Assembly (NCBI RefSeq): GCF_008124785.1
Contig: NZ_VNHU01000003.1
Coordinates: 310,001 to 374,000 of the forward strand
Source: Aquimarina intermedia
GTDB taxonomy: Bacteria; Bacteroidota; Bacteroidia; Flavobacteriales; Flavobacteriaceae
Length of the DNA: 64,000 bases
Direction of reading: 5' to 3'
Both the position numbers and the translations under genes were made by a program. Positions 43,898 through 52,655 of this stretch are shown one piece after another. How positions within the stretch are numbered: the stretch's first letter is position 1; every line of letters begins with the position of its first letter. The notes beneath the pieces were generated by a model. That model searched no databases. It saw only the letters and a program-made list of their open reading frames with translations, and had not been told where the DNA came from.

Positions 43898-44040
43898 CCT
43901 AACACATACTAAACCCGCGTAGCTTTGATTTGGATTATTTAAGGAGCTTATAGCCTCGTCTAAATCGCATAAACTGGCCTATAATATAAAAATTTGTAAA
44001 TACGCGATTCTCAGGGATTGGTGTTTTTGGTTATGTTTGT
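43898..44040 (+). repeat. Dispersed intergenic repeat, copy A
   Basis: This stretch shares CCTAACACATACTAAACC at its left end and TAAATACGCGATTCTCA at its right end with 58747-58880, in the same orientation and with similar spacing. The middle is diverged but alignable (GGATyATTTA, ATAAACTGG). A partial third copy of the right end (CGATTCTCGTGGATT) occurs at 48026-48040, and a short one at 44120-44134. All lie in gene-poor DNA. No open frame is shared. Confidence 0.65.
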
Positions 44041-44216
44041 TAATTAGGAAGTTTTTGGAAGAAATTTTTAGGCGTATTATAAGTCACGTATTTGATCAAT
44101 CATGCGTGAAAAAAGTTTTTATGCGATTCTCGTTAAGGTTCACGCTAAAGTTTTAAATTAATCTATGAGATATTTTCTATACACTTGCTATTATTCTGCT
44201 ATGATTGAACTATAAA

Positions 44217-44444
44217 TCATTTGGATTCCTTAAATTCTTTTATAGCTTGACAAACTCTATAAAATTCCCCTTTCAAAGCCCAATCATTAAGATTATTTAA
44301 ATTGTCTTCATCCATATCGTTTATTTCAATTATTATTTCATCAACATTTTTTTCTTGTAAATATTCTAACAATTTTCTTTTGGCAACTTCAGCTGCATCC
44401 AATAACGCATTAATTGTTCTGTCGTGTTCTTCCTTATTTATCAT
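44217..44444 (-). CDS. Small acidic hypothetical protein
   Basis: The 75-residue protein is mostly helical and acidic (INALLDAAEVAKRKLLEYLQ, NVDEIIIEINDMDEDNLNNL), with a C-terminal VCQAIKEFKESK helix. No signal, cysteine cluster or motif is seen. Its size and position alone in accessory DNA would fit an immunity or antitoxin-type protein, but nothing confirms that. A GC-rich block lies upstream at about 44500. Confidence 0.5.
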   Translation of the reverse strand: MINKEEHDRTINALLDAAEVAKRKLLEYLQEKNVDEIIIEINDMDEDNLNNLNDWALKGEFYRVCQAIKEFKESK

Positions 44445-44499
44445 TTCTTTTTACATAAATTAAGTGTAATTTAAATCTTTTTTCTTAATAAAAAAAGAA

Positions 44500-44660
44500 A
44501 GAACCTGCCCGAACGGACCTTTTGCGGTAGCCCAGTAAGTCATGCAGGCAGGCGGGAAAATCAAGGCTGCACACGGGCAATCGTTAAGAAAATACACCCA
44601 AAGTGTGTTTTTAGTGAAGCAGCGAGCTGGCGGGTTGGCGAAACAATTAACGGCTCAATC
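44500..44660. other. GC-rich non-coding block in AT-rich surroundings
   Basis: Between 44521 and 44580, 34 of 60 bases are G or C, in a neighbourhood that is otherwise strongly AT-rich. The block has GGCAGGCGGG, GCACACGGGCAA and a small ACAC/GTGT inverted repeat, and no open frame. It looks like a foreign fragment or a recombination/attachment-type sequence. The rest of 44445-44851 is AT-rich spacer. Confidence 0.45.
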
Positions 44661-44851
44661 GCTATATTTTAGAAAACATTGTAACAAATTAATAATACTT
44701 TGAATTAGCTTTAAACATTAGAATTATCAGCAATATGTATAACTAGACCTCTAAAATATGTACGCTCTATCCCCTATTGTTTTTGCAAAGTTTTCTGAGT
44801 TCTAGTTAAATATTGAGATTCTAGTTTACATTATGTTGATGTTGTAAACAG

Positions 44852-46186
44852 TTAATTTGTTGTAAATTCAACGGTTAAAGCTTTCAAACGTTTTTTGACA
44901 CGCCTTGAATGCTTTCTGAGAAATTTCCGATTTCTTAGATTAAAAATAGATTTATTGCCTTGTATTTCAAAAATATCTTTCATAAATTCTCTATGCGATT
45001 TCCCTTTTTTCTTTAATTCGCTCTCTATTTCTTTCCTTAATGCTTTTTGTTTTCTGGTTGATATCTTTCTGTTACTTGATAATATAAGTTTGTCATTGTT
45101 TGATTGATTCACAAATATTTCTTCAGCGCTTGTAAAAATTTGAAAAATCGCATTTGCCTGTAATTCTTCATAAGTTCTGAAAATTTTACGAAATCTTGAC
45201 TTATTATTTATTTCTAATGCTTCTATCGCCAATTCTTTGATTATAGCCTCAATATCATTCATAAAATTATGGTATGACAAAATATAGTTTGCATATGCTA
45301 TACTTATCTGTTCGAATGAAGGTTTGTGTATAGCTGTTAGAACGATTAATGCATCTTGATTCTTCTTATATCTCTTAAAGTATTCTTCTTCTGCTTTATT
45401 ATAATCTGTAAATCCTTCTAGTTTAGGAATTGAATTTGAAGATGATTCTATAAGAAAATATCGACTTCTTGGTTTTACTTTTATCCATTGTTTCTTGACC
45501 TCATTATTGTTGTTTCTGAAAACTTCAGAAAGCTTAGTTATGTAATTATATTTATCAAGAACCGAATAAATATGTTCAGCTTGTGATGTTGATAAATCTA
45601 TTTCTCTTGAGATTAAGGCATGAAATTCTCCGAGCTCTAAATTATTTTTATAACCTAGTTCTTTGAGACGTGTATCATAAAGCAAATCCGTTATCTCAAC
45701 TAAGGTTGCCCAATTGTGAGCTTCTATAGTTCTCAATTGAACTTCTATTCTCTTTCCTTCTTTAGGGTCTTTAACATAAATATGAACACCTTTATATTCT
45801 ATAGGTTTAGGGTTTTCATTATAATCTCTAATTTTACCACTTATTTCAAAATTAGAAATTATGGAGTCACGAATTTTATTTAATTGTGTTTCAGTTTTTA
45901 CAATAATTCTAATACCTGCGATATCCCCCATTCTATTTAGATGCATATCGGGGTTTCTTAGGACTTTATTAATAATTGTCTTAATTCGTTTAAGCCTAAA
46001 CGCTATAATACCTTGTCTATCTACTCTGTTTTTTATTTGAGTTAATGCATTAAATGTTTCGCTTAAGGGATGAGTAAAAGATTTGCGATATTCTTGAAGT
46101 AGTTGGAGATCGTTTTCATTTAAGGTTCCATTGCTCTCAACGATTTTATCACCTAATCTTCTTATATCACCACCAGTATAAGTCAT
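44852..46186 (-). CDS. RelA/SpoT-domain protein with long helical C-terminal extension
   Basis: The 444-residue protein has a RelA/SpoT nucleotidyltransferase domain at about residues 50-175: RLKRIKTIINKVLRNPDMHLNRMGDIAGIRIIV-type start, the IEYKGVHIYV segment (where housekeeping enzymes read GYRSIH), and IEVQLRTIEAHNW. No HD hydrolase, TGS or ACT domain is present. The 270-residue C-terminal part is helical and ends in a very basic stretch. Such stand-alone domains act as small alarmone synthetases or, in toxSAS/CapRel-type systems, as phage-triggered toxins. Its place in an island beside ParDE favours a defence or toxin role, as inference. Confidence 0.75.
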   Translation of the reverse strand: MTYTGGDIRRLGDKIVESNGTLNENDLQLLQEYRKSFTHPLSETFNALTQIKNRVDRQGIIAFRLKRIKTIINKVLRNPDMHLNRMGDIAGIRIIVKTETQLNKIRDSIISNFEISGKIRDYNENPKPIEYKGVHIYVKDPKEGKRIEVQLRTIEAHNWATLVEITDLLYDTRLKELGYKNNLELGEFHALISREIDLSTSQAEHIYSVLDKYNYITKLSEVFRNNNNEVKKQWIKVKPRSRYFLIESSSNSIPKLEGFTDYNKAEEEYFKRYKKNQDALIVLTAIHKPSFEQISIAYANYILSYHNFMNDIEAIIKELAIEALEINNKSRFRKIFRTYEELQANAIFQIFTSAEEIFVNQSNNDKLILSSNRKISTRKQKALRKEIESELKKKGKSHREFMKDIFEIQGNKSIFNLRNRKFLRKHSRRVKKRLKALTVEFTTN

Positions 46187-46305
46187 AAATTACTTTTCCT
46201 ATATTTAGAAATTAGAGAATAAAAATAATGTTATTGATTTAATTACGTATTACGTTTTGAAGTAAAATTAAATAGTTTAAATAAAATATAATTATCCCAC
46301 ATGTA

Positions 46306-46362
46306 TTAGGCTTCCCTCCTAAATCATCTTGGCTATGTTTGATACAGCCCGGGATAGTATAT
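46306..46362 (+). repeat. Dispersed intergenic repeat, second type
   Basis: TTAGGCTTCCCTCCTA followed about 20 bases later by TTTGATACAG matches 58563-58615 (TTAAGCTTCCCTCTTA, then CTCGATACAG) in order and spacing. Both copies are in gene-free DNA near the first repeat type. Confidence 0.45.
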
Positions 46363-46419
46363 AAGATGTTTTTGTAAACTTTATAATCTGGATGTTTGAT
46401 GTACTAAGATACTTGAAGA

Positions 46420-46710
46420 CTATAAATTCTGTTCATAATCCATGCTTTGGTTTACTACACGAACAATCAAAATATCAATATCTGTTGCCAAATAAAAAAC
46501 CGTATGTGATTTATAAGAAAATCGTTTTAATAATAGCATAAACTCCGATGCATCACGTCCAAGAATAGTATTGTCTGCTAAGACTTGAAACAGCATATGC
46601 ATACCTAATACGTATTCTTTGGCTTGTTTAAACCCAAATGTTTCGATGCCATACTCATACATTTTGGCAAGATCCATCTCTGCCTTTCGTGACACTTTAT
46701 AAACGCCCAT
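46420..46710 (-). CDS. parE: ParE-type toxin
   Basis: The 96-residue protein has the RelE/ParE fold: MGVYKVSRKAEMDLAKMYEYGIETFG-type N-terminal strand and helices, and a C-terminal beta-sheet (KSHTVFYLATDIDILIVRVVN). ParE toxins poison DNA gyrase; RelE relatives cut mRNA. The R-V-V-N ending is typical of ParE. It overlaps the upstream antitoxin gene by 14 bases, the normal antitoxin-first order. Confidence 0.9.
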   Translation of the reverse strand: MGVYKVSRKAEMDLAKMYEYGIETFGFKQAKEYVLGMHMLFQVLADNTILGRDASEFMLLLKRFSYKSHTVFYLATDIDILIVRVVNQSMDYEQNL

Positions 46711-46954
46711 CTGCTCGCATACGTTCTTCGACTTCTTTCATAATATCCGGAACAGATTTATCACTAATACCACTATCCATTCCTTCAGTTATAGCAGCTT
46801 TAAGTGCTGAGAACTTTGCTTTTTTTGCTTGGTCACGCCGTACTAAATCACGAAGATACTCACTATCATTTGTGAACTCTCCTGCCTTGATTTGGGACTT
46901 GATCCACTTATCTTGCTTCTCTGTAAATGTGATCGTTTTTCTAATTGTTGACAT
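46697..46954 (-). CDS. parD: ParD-type antitoxin
   Basis: The 85-residue protein from the ATG at 46954 has an N-terminal ribbon-helix-helix DNA-binding domain (RKTITFTEKQDKWIKSQIKAGEFTNDSEYLRDLVRRD-type). Its C-terminal tail (about residues 50-85) would wrap the toxin. It neutralises the ParE encoded downstream and represses the operon. A TTG two codons upstream is not needed. The 83-base region before 47045 has no other gene. Confidence 0.9.
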   Translation of the reverse strand: MSTIRKTITFTEKQDKWIKSQIKAGEFTNDSEYLRDLVRRDQAKKAKFSALKAAITEGMDSGISDKSVPDIMKEVEERMRADGRL

Positions 46955-47044
46955 AATCAATTGTTTGAATAATCATACTATTGGTGTAATATACAATATT
47001 CATTAAATATTTCAAAATAAAGAACTACTAAGTAAGATCTTGGT

Positions 47045-47644
47045 TTAGTAATACAATCTAAAATCAAGTAGTTTACAGGCTTTATAATGTTTTTGATGTA
47101 ATTCTTCTACAACAGTTAACATATTCTCATCTTCTTTAAATAAGTTAAAAAATGCTATATCAAGATTTGAGCTAGTTACTCCATTATATTCATTTCCATA
47201 CCCGGAAACACCTTTTGCGCCAGCGATATCCAAAAAATATTGTGCTTCTTCTTCATTTAAATCTAGAACTTTTGCGTTTGAAAAATGTAAAATCTTTCCT
47301 TTTAATCTCCCTTCAAAAATCTCTGGAATTTCTTGTAGACTATAATAGTAGTCATTTAAACAAATACTATTTGCTTCACCTGTTATAACGAAGTAGATTA
47401 TTTCATAGTTTTTAAAATTATGATCATCCAAGATCAATGTATTTAAACTAGTTTCTAAACCTTCAATGGTGTCGCATGTTTTGTAAATACTAGCTACCTC
47501 GTATTGCGAGGTCAATTTATCTAATTCTTTTTGTGCTTCGGTAACCTTGTCTGTTTCTATATCATGAACCGCTTCTAAACAGTAAATGAAATAATCTGTA
47601 TCTATTACTTGTTCTTGGGGTAATTGTTGTCTTTTCTCTAACAA
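47045..47644 (-). CDS. Hypothetical protein, DUF6642-like
   Basis: The 199-residue cytoplasmic protein has an N-terminal FIYCLEAVHDIE segment, a central YKTCDTIEGLETSLNTLI and YEIIYFVITGE region, and a C-terminal KILHFSNAKVLDLNEEEAQYFLD, ending CKLLDFRLYY. The pattern matches my recollection of the DUF6642 family of Bacteroidota, including the FLD-GAKGVSGYG loop, but I cannot confirm the accession here. The layout of strands and loops suggests a caspase-like or SMODS-associated effector fold (HFSNAK as a possible His/Asn region), which is only an inference. Confidence 0.6.
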   Translation of the reverse strand: MLEKRQQLPQEQVIDTDYFIYCLEAVHDIETDKVTEAQKELDKLTSQYEVASIYKTCDTIEGLETSLNTLILDDHNFKNYEIIYFVITGEANSICLNDYYYSLQEIPEIFEGRLKGKILHFSNAKVLDLNEEEAQYFLDIAGAKGVSGYGNEYNGVTSSNLDIAFFNLFKEDENMLTVVEELHQKHYKACKLLDFRLYY

Positions 47645-48513
47645 ATTTTCAGGATTAATGCTACGTATATATAAAGCAAAAATAATGTAACTCTTTTATT
47701 CTTTTTTACCATTCCATATAAAATACCTAGTAACTATAAACGATTTTAAAATTTCAAATCCACACCTAGTATTCGAGTTGATAAAAAATACTAAACTAGC
47801 ATATGATAATCCATTCCATACATATGTACTCATTCCTTGTTATTGTTTAAGAAATCATGAACCGTAATGGTTTCACTACCCTCCTGCCTATTCCTAGCCG
47901 TAACATCTCGAAGCTTTCAATAATTGATTCACAGAATCAATTATAAAAAATCGTGGCACATATCTCACAAGCTGTATTTGTTCTTAACGATATTCAGTAC
48001 TCCAGTCATTGAACTTTTAAATTTTCGATTCTCGTGGATTTAGAATTTTAGGTTTACAAGGAAGTCAAGTTATTTGGAACTATAAGTAGTCGTTGAGTAC
48101 GGGATATTTTCAAAGATTGAGAATCTTTGAAAATAGTAGCGAATTGATGCTGCTAGGTCGCTTATGCGCTCGATTGTTTAATTAAAATATAATTACTGAT
48201 GCACTCATTTTTAAAACACAACAAAGTAAAAAAACCTAAATATTAGAGAAAAACCCTCTAAATATTTGGGGGGAAACCCTATCAAAAAAGAGGAATTTTC
48301 CTCTTGATTTCAATGATAACATAACCTAATATAGCCTTTCAAATAGTTTATTATTATTATCTGTACTTACAAGTATTATGATGTCCAATAGAATCGTCTG
48401 TTATTACCTTTTTAATCAGCAAGTTATTTGTTAGATAACAATCTGACTAGAAAATAAAACTAGGAATGACTTCAAAATAGTAATAAAAATATGAACTCTA
48501 AAAAACGACTATC
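47645..48513. other. Gene-free region with repeat fragment and hairpins
   Basis: No convincing gene occupies these 869 bases. A partial copy of the dispersed repeat (about 48011-48060) is present. On the minus strand, 47830-47916 has a short protein-like open stretch (DVTARNRQEGSETITVHDFL) that may be the end of a lost gene. Two hairpins lie at 48238-48270 (AAATATTAGAG with CTCTAAATATTT) and 48288-48305 (AAGAGGAA with TTCCTCTT). These could influence transcription toward the large gene at 48514. Confidence 0.5.
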
Positions 48514-51500
48514 ATGAGAAATATTATCAGCGTATTAGTATTATTTTTAGTTTTTCCTTTTGGTTCAAATTCACAATCCATAACATCTGTAAATCCTTCG
48601 GCTCAACGGGTTCATGATTATATTGAACTTATAGGTTCTGATTTTGGAAATTCTCAAGGTAATAGCCTCGTAAGTTTTACCGATGGAACAGACATTTGGA
48701 GCGCGGGAACAGCATATATATGGAGAGATAATTATATAAAAATAAGAGTGCCGGTAGGTAAACAAAATGGAGGGTCAACAGTGCCTATGTCTTCATCTCC
48801 ATTGCAGATATATGTTGATAAAACGCCAGGCACTTCAAACACCCTAACCTTTCAAGTATTAAAAATACTAAACCCTGAATTAGAATTTAGACAACTGACT
48901 AATATTACTGGCAGTCATGAGGATGTATCAACTGTGTTAGGTGCTCCAAATTTGAATTCTGCACGAACAAAAGACGCAGAAGTAGCTGATATTAATTATG
49001 ATGGATGGCCAGACCTTACTGACAATAATTCTAATAATGAACAAAATAATTCTCATTCTGTACTACGGCTCAATGCCCGTGACAAATCATTTACTGCAAT
49101 CAAACTAGAACCATTAAACTCTGGAGATACTGGCACCTTTGCTACCGAAATTACTCCAAGTGGAGATTTTTTTGAAGATCATACGAGTTATGATTCTGAT
49201 TATGCTGATATTAATGGAGATCGCTATCCTGATCTTATACAAACCGCTGCAAATAATACAGGAGGATCTGATCATCGTATTCGTTTGTTAATTAATAATA
49301 GAGACAATATTCCCGGTCAATTTAGCGAGGAAACGGCTTTAAGGATGCCAGCGAATGCCTTTGGAAGTATAGGCTGCCCTGATGATATTGATCATGTAGA
49401 TATGGATCAAGATGGTGATATTGATTTTGCAGTAACCTTGAGAACAAGTGTGGGATTTTGTGACGGTGAAACTTCTGAAATACGCGTTTTTGAAAATACA
49501 GGAAATGGTTTTTTTGCTGCACCAATAATTATACAAAGTCGTAATGGAAACTCTACACATGATGTGCTGTGGTTTGACGCTAATCATGATGGATTTTATG
49601 ATATCATTGCCGCAAATGAATGGAATAATATTGATTTTAATGATACCGATGTTCAAGTCCAGCTATTTCTTAATGATGGGAACAATAATTTTTCAGAAAA
49701 TCAGATATTCAATATAGCTGCTACTACGGCTGAACAGGCTGATTTTAATGGTGATGGGTTAATGGATTTTGTAGCAGGAAGAACAGAAGTTAAAGTATTT
49801 TTAACACGCGCTGATAGCCCATGCCTTACAAATCCAGCAGCCCAATGTACGTTTGATGAAGTCGTAATTCAACCATCCGGTGGGAACAATCCATTTTACG
49901 ACTTAGAACCCGGTGACATTAACAATGACGGTTTTGTCGATATTGTTGGAGCCAGAATCTTGGATAATGCTGAAAATGTTCCTATTTATATTAATGATGG
50001 TAGTGGTACATTTACTGAGATCACAGGAGGTAATTCTTCAACTGTTTTACCTGATCATTTTGGCACCTACCAAAGATTGTCTGCCGATATGTTAGATTTT
50101 GATTTAGATGGAGATTTAGATTTATATTTAACTGGGCAAGATGGGCCTGAAGACGAGGCACCCTCAGGAAGTGGGTTTGGTCGTGGACCAAATCAGTTTT
50201 ATGAGAATCTTACTATTGGGTTAGATATCGTATATCCGAAATCTGGTAACGCAGCGTATGCAGGATCTGCTACTGGAGGTAGAAAAGTATTGATAAATAT
50301 ACGTGCTAATGTTGTTGTAGAAGATTTAGTACCGTCTGACTTTATTATAAAAGTTAATGATGTTCAACTTGATCCATCAGCAACCGTAACTGGCTCACAA
50401 ATAGAGCAAGAATACTGGCTATTAGTACAAATGCCAGCGAATGCTGACGGTTTATATTCTTTAGAAGTAGCACTTGCCGATGACCCGCTAATAGCTGATA
50501 TTGAGCTAGGGGCGCTGGAATACGCTGAAGAACGGCTTTTTGATAGGTCATTATCGATTGATCGAACGACATCAATGCTTTACAATTCAGTTACTGAGGT
50601 GTTCGAAACTGAAAAAATGGATGCGGCTAAAGCAGCGGCAAACTTTTTTATCAATCTTTCTGAAGATAGTGATAAAATTGCCGTCACCTCATTTAAGCGA
50701 AATCTTGATGATGGTGACGGTATTATTGAACAAAACGAAATGGCACGAACAGATTGGACAATGACAGACGCTTTTGACACTTCTACGTCAACAGATAATC
50801 GAGGTCTTGCTATCGATATTGTAAACAATATGCAACCTGATGGCACTTATTTTCCGTATCAAACAACCATTGGTGCAGGACTCGTAGAAGCACTCACAGA
50901 GCTACAGGATAATGGGAATACCAACCATGAATGGGAAATGGTATTGTTATCAGATGGTATAGAAAATTTAGCACCCTTTTGGAAAAAGGTTGAATCTGGC
51001 CCACCAATTGTTTTACCGATTAAGCCAAATGTTTTAGCCGCCGATCCGAATGTAAGGGTCCATACTGTGGCTGTAGGACAAGATGCTGATGCGCTACTCC
51101 TCATGGAAATTGCCGATGAAACGGGAGGTCAATTTTTTAACTTGTATGAAGGGACTGCTTCATATGGATTGATAAGTAGGTTGGCTTCGGTCTATAAATA
51201 TATTGACGAAGAAATGAGAGGAGAACAACGATTTCATTATAAAGAAGAGGTTCCTGACCCAATTATAATACAGAAATCACCTTTTAATATGCAACATAAT
51301 GCGGTGTCGCATCAAAAACTTATCAGAGTAGATTCTCTTTATGTTCCTAATGGTTTTGAATCTATTTCTGTAGGATTTCATTGGAATAAAAAGTTCGCTA
51401 TTGAACAGGTTGTTTTATACGACCCAAATCTAGTTGCAATACCCCCTAACCCACCGGTTCAAACCATTCAATATGACCCGAGCCATAAGATTTATAAAAT

Positions 51501-52482
51501 ACGTGATCCTCAACCTGGATGGTATTATTATACTGTTGAACTAGGAACTACAGATCCGTTCGAATTTATGATTATTGGTTCTGGTATTACAGATTTATTG
51601 GCCTTGGGAAAAAAGGGCACGATATCTGAGATTTCACCAGGATTTTATCAAATTCCTTTAAGAGTCGTTGTAGGGGATTCAGAACCTGTTTTATTTTGCA
51701 ATGTATCAGGTGATGTTGTTTTGCCAGACAAAACGCATGTAGCCATCAATCTAAAAGATGATGGGGTTCATGAAGATGGTCGGAATAGCGATGCTATTTA
51801 TGGTGAACTTTTTAAACATTCTATGCCAGGAGGTTATTTTGCAAATATTACCGTTGCTGGAGTATCTTCTTTAAATGAAACATTTACACGACATCTCTAT
51901 CTATCCTGGACATTTCCTGGCTTGGAGCAAGATCCAGACGAACCAGAGGAAACTGATGACCCGAATGATGGTGGACTAACCAATTGGCCAGGAGGGGATC
52001 CAAAAAATAAAGATATTCTTTGGGGATTCCACGTAGGCTCTTCTCATCCATTAGGGAAGTTTAATAGCTATGCTGATGCTAATATTCACTTGCGGCTAGA
52101 CGCTACATATTCAATTAAACCACATTTAAATGCTGTATTAATGGCTGGTTTCAGCCAGTTTACAACGGATTTTTCATCAGGACTTGACAATACTTGGTGG
52201 ACAAATCTCTCAGTAAATGCGCAAATATATACAAATATGTCATCTGGTTGGTTCAGTTATGCTCAAGCAGGTTCCGGCTATTATTGGAAAAAGTCTGGAA
52301 GCGGTTCCAATGTGGGTATGAATATTGGCGTTGGTGGTATTGTACCTTTAGCTTCTGGACCATTTGCGATTCGATTTGGTGTTGATTATCATCGTGTTTT
52401 TAATGACAATAATGTGGATTATTTGACGGCTCAATTGGGTGTAATGTGGCGAGTAAAAAACCGCACCAAAAGAAATAAGTAG
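48514..52482 (+). CDS. Giant surface protein: TIG, FG-GAP repeats, vWA and outer-membrane barrel
   Basis: The 1322-residue protein has a Sec signal (VLFLVFPFGSNSQ) and a TIG/IPT domain at about 22-112. FG-GAP/VCBS repeats follow at about 140-560, with seven calcium-type motifs such as DINYDGWPDL, DMDQDGDIDF, DANHDGFYDI and DFDLDGDLDL. After an Ig-like segment comes a von Willebrand A domain at about 675-905. Its MIDAS starts at Asp683 in DRTTS, with Thr in TTIGAGL and Asp in LLSDG. Another beta domain and an acidic linker lead to residues 1167-1322, which look like an outer-membrane beta-barrel (alternating strands, YYWKKSG, final VMWRVKN). No type IX secretion C-terminal signal is seen, so the barrel probably anchors it. 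Role: adhesion, inferred. Confidence 0.85.
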   Translation: MRNIISVLVLFLVFPFGSNSQSITSVNPSAQRVHDYIELIGSDFGNSQGNSLVSFTDGTDIWSAGTAYIWRDNYIKIRVPVGKQNGGSTVPMSSSPLQIYVDKTPGTSNTLTFQVLKILNPELEFRQLTNITGSHEDVSTVLGAPNLNSARTKDAEVADINYDGWPDLTDNNSNNEQNNSHSVLRLNARDKSFTAIKLEPLNSGDTGTFATEITPSGDFFEDHTSYDSDYADINGDRYPDLIQTAANNTGGSDHRIRLLINNRDNIPGQFSEETALRMPANAFGSIGCPDDIDHVDMDQDGDIDFAVTLRTSVGFCDGETSEIRVFENTGNGFFAAPIIIQSRNGNSTHDVLWFDANHDGFYDIIAANEWNNIDFNDTDVQVQLFLNDGNNNFSENQIFNIAATTAEQADFNGDGLMDFVAGRTEVKVFLTRADSPCLTNPAAQCTFDEVVIQPSGGNNPFYDLEPGDINNDGFVDIVGARILDNAENVPIYINDGSGTFTEITGGNSSTVLPDHFGTYQRLSADMLDFDLDGDLDLYLTGQDGPEDEAPSGSGFGRGPNQFYENLTIGLDIVYPKSGNAAYAGSATGGRKVLINIRANVVVEDLVPSDFIIKVNDVQLDPSATVTGSQIEQEYWLLVQMPANADGLYSLEVALADDPLIADIELGALEYAEERLFDRSLSIDRTTSMLYNSVTEVFETEKMDAAKAAANFFINLSEDSDKIAVTSFKRNLDDGDGIIEQNEMARTDWTMTDAFDTSTSTDNRGLAIDIVNNMQPDGTYFPYQTTIGAGLVEALTELQDNGNTNHEWEMVLLSDGIENLAPFWKKVESGPPIVLPIKPNVLAADPNVRVHTVAVGQDADALLLMEIADETGGQFFNLYEGTASYGLISRLASVYKYIDEEMRGEQRFHYKEEVPDPIIIQKSPFNMQHNAVSHQKLIRVDSLYVPNGFESISVGFHWNKKFAIEQVVLYDPNLVAIPPNPPVQTIQYDPSHKIYKIRDPQPGWYYYTVELGTTDPFEFMIIGSGITDLLALGKKGTISEISPGFYQIPLRVVVGDSEPVLFCNVSGDVVLPDKTHVAINLKDDGVHEDGRNSDAIYGELFKHSMPGGYFANITVAGVSSLNETFTRHLYLSWTFPGLEQDPDEPEETDDPNDGGLTNWPGGDPKNKDILWGFHVGSSHPLGKFNSYADANIHLRLDATYSIKPHLNAVLMAGFSQFTTDFSSGLDNTWWTNLSVNAQIYTNMSSGWFSYAQAGSGYYWKKSGSGSNVGMNIGVGGIVPLASGPFAIRFGVDYHRVFNDNNVDYLTAQLGVMWRVKNRTKRNK

Positions 52483-52530
52483 TTATCTCATAAAATCTGA
52501 TCAGATAGAGCTATCTAAATGAATATGGCA

Positions 52531-52559
52531 AAATCCTCTGTAAAAATTACAGAGGATTT
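52531..52559 (+). terminator. Hairpin after the giant surface-protein gene
   Basis: A thirteen-base stem (AAATCCTCTGTAA with TTACAGAGGATTT) with a three-base loop lies 49 bases after the stop. A weak AATTCTT tail follows. It probably ends the transcript. Confidence 0.7.
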
Positions 52560-52655
52560 AATTCTTAGTAAAAATCTACTTATACTAAGAGGGATTATTC
52601 TTAATAGTATTTATAGAAAATGAAAGTGCATTTGATTGTACAAGTTTATTATTAA

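Noticed and set aside
47830..47916. Minus-strand 28-codon segment DVTARNRQEGSETITVHDFL
   Set aside because: Too short and without a start codon; mentioned only as a possible gene remnant.
43490..48513. CRISPR array, tRNA or integrase in the accessory region
   Set aside because: I looked for regular direct repeats with spacers, tRNA-like cloverleaf sequence and recombinase motifs and found none; the repeats seen are few, diverged and far apart.
49339..49656. Minus-strand open frame of 105 codons in the giant surface-protein gene
   Set aside because: It is antisense to the FG-GAP repeats; repeated Asp/Gly/Asn codons leave few stops on the opposite strand.
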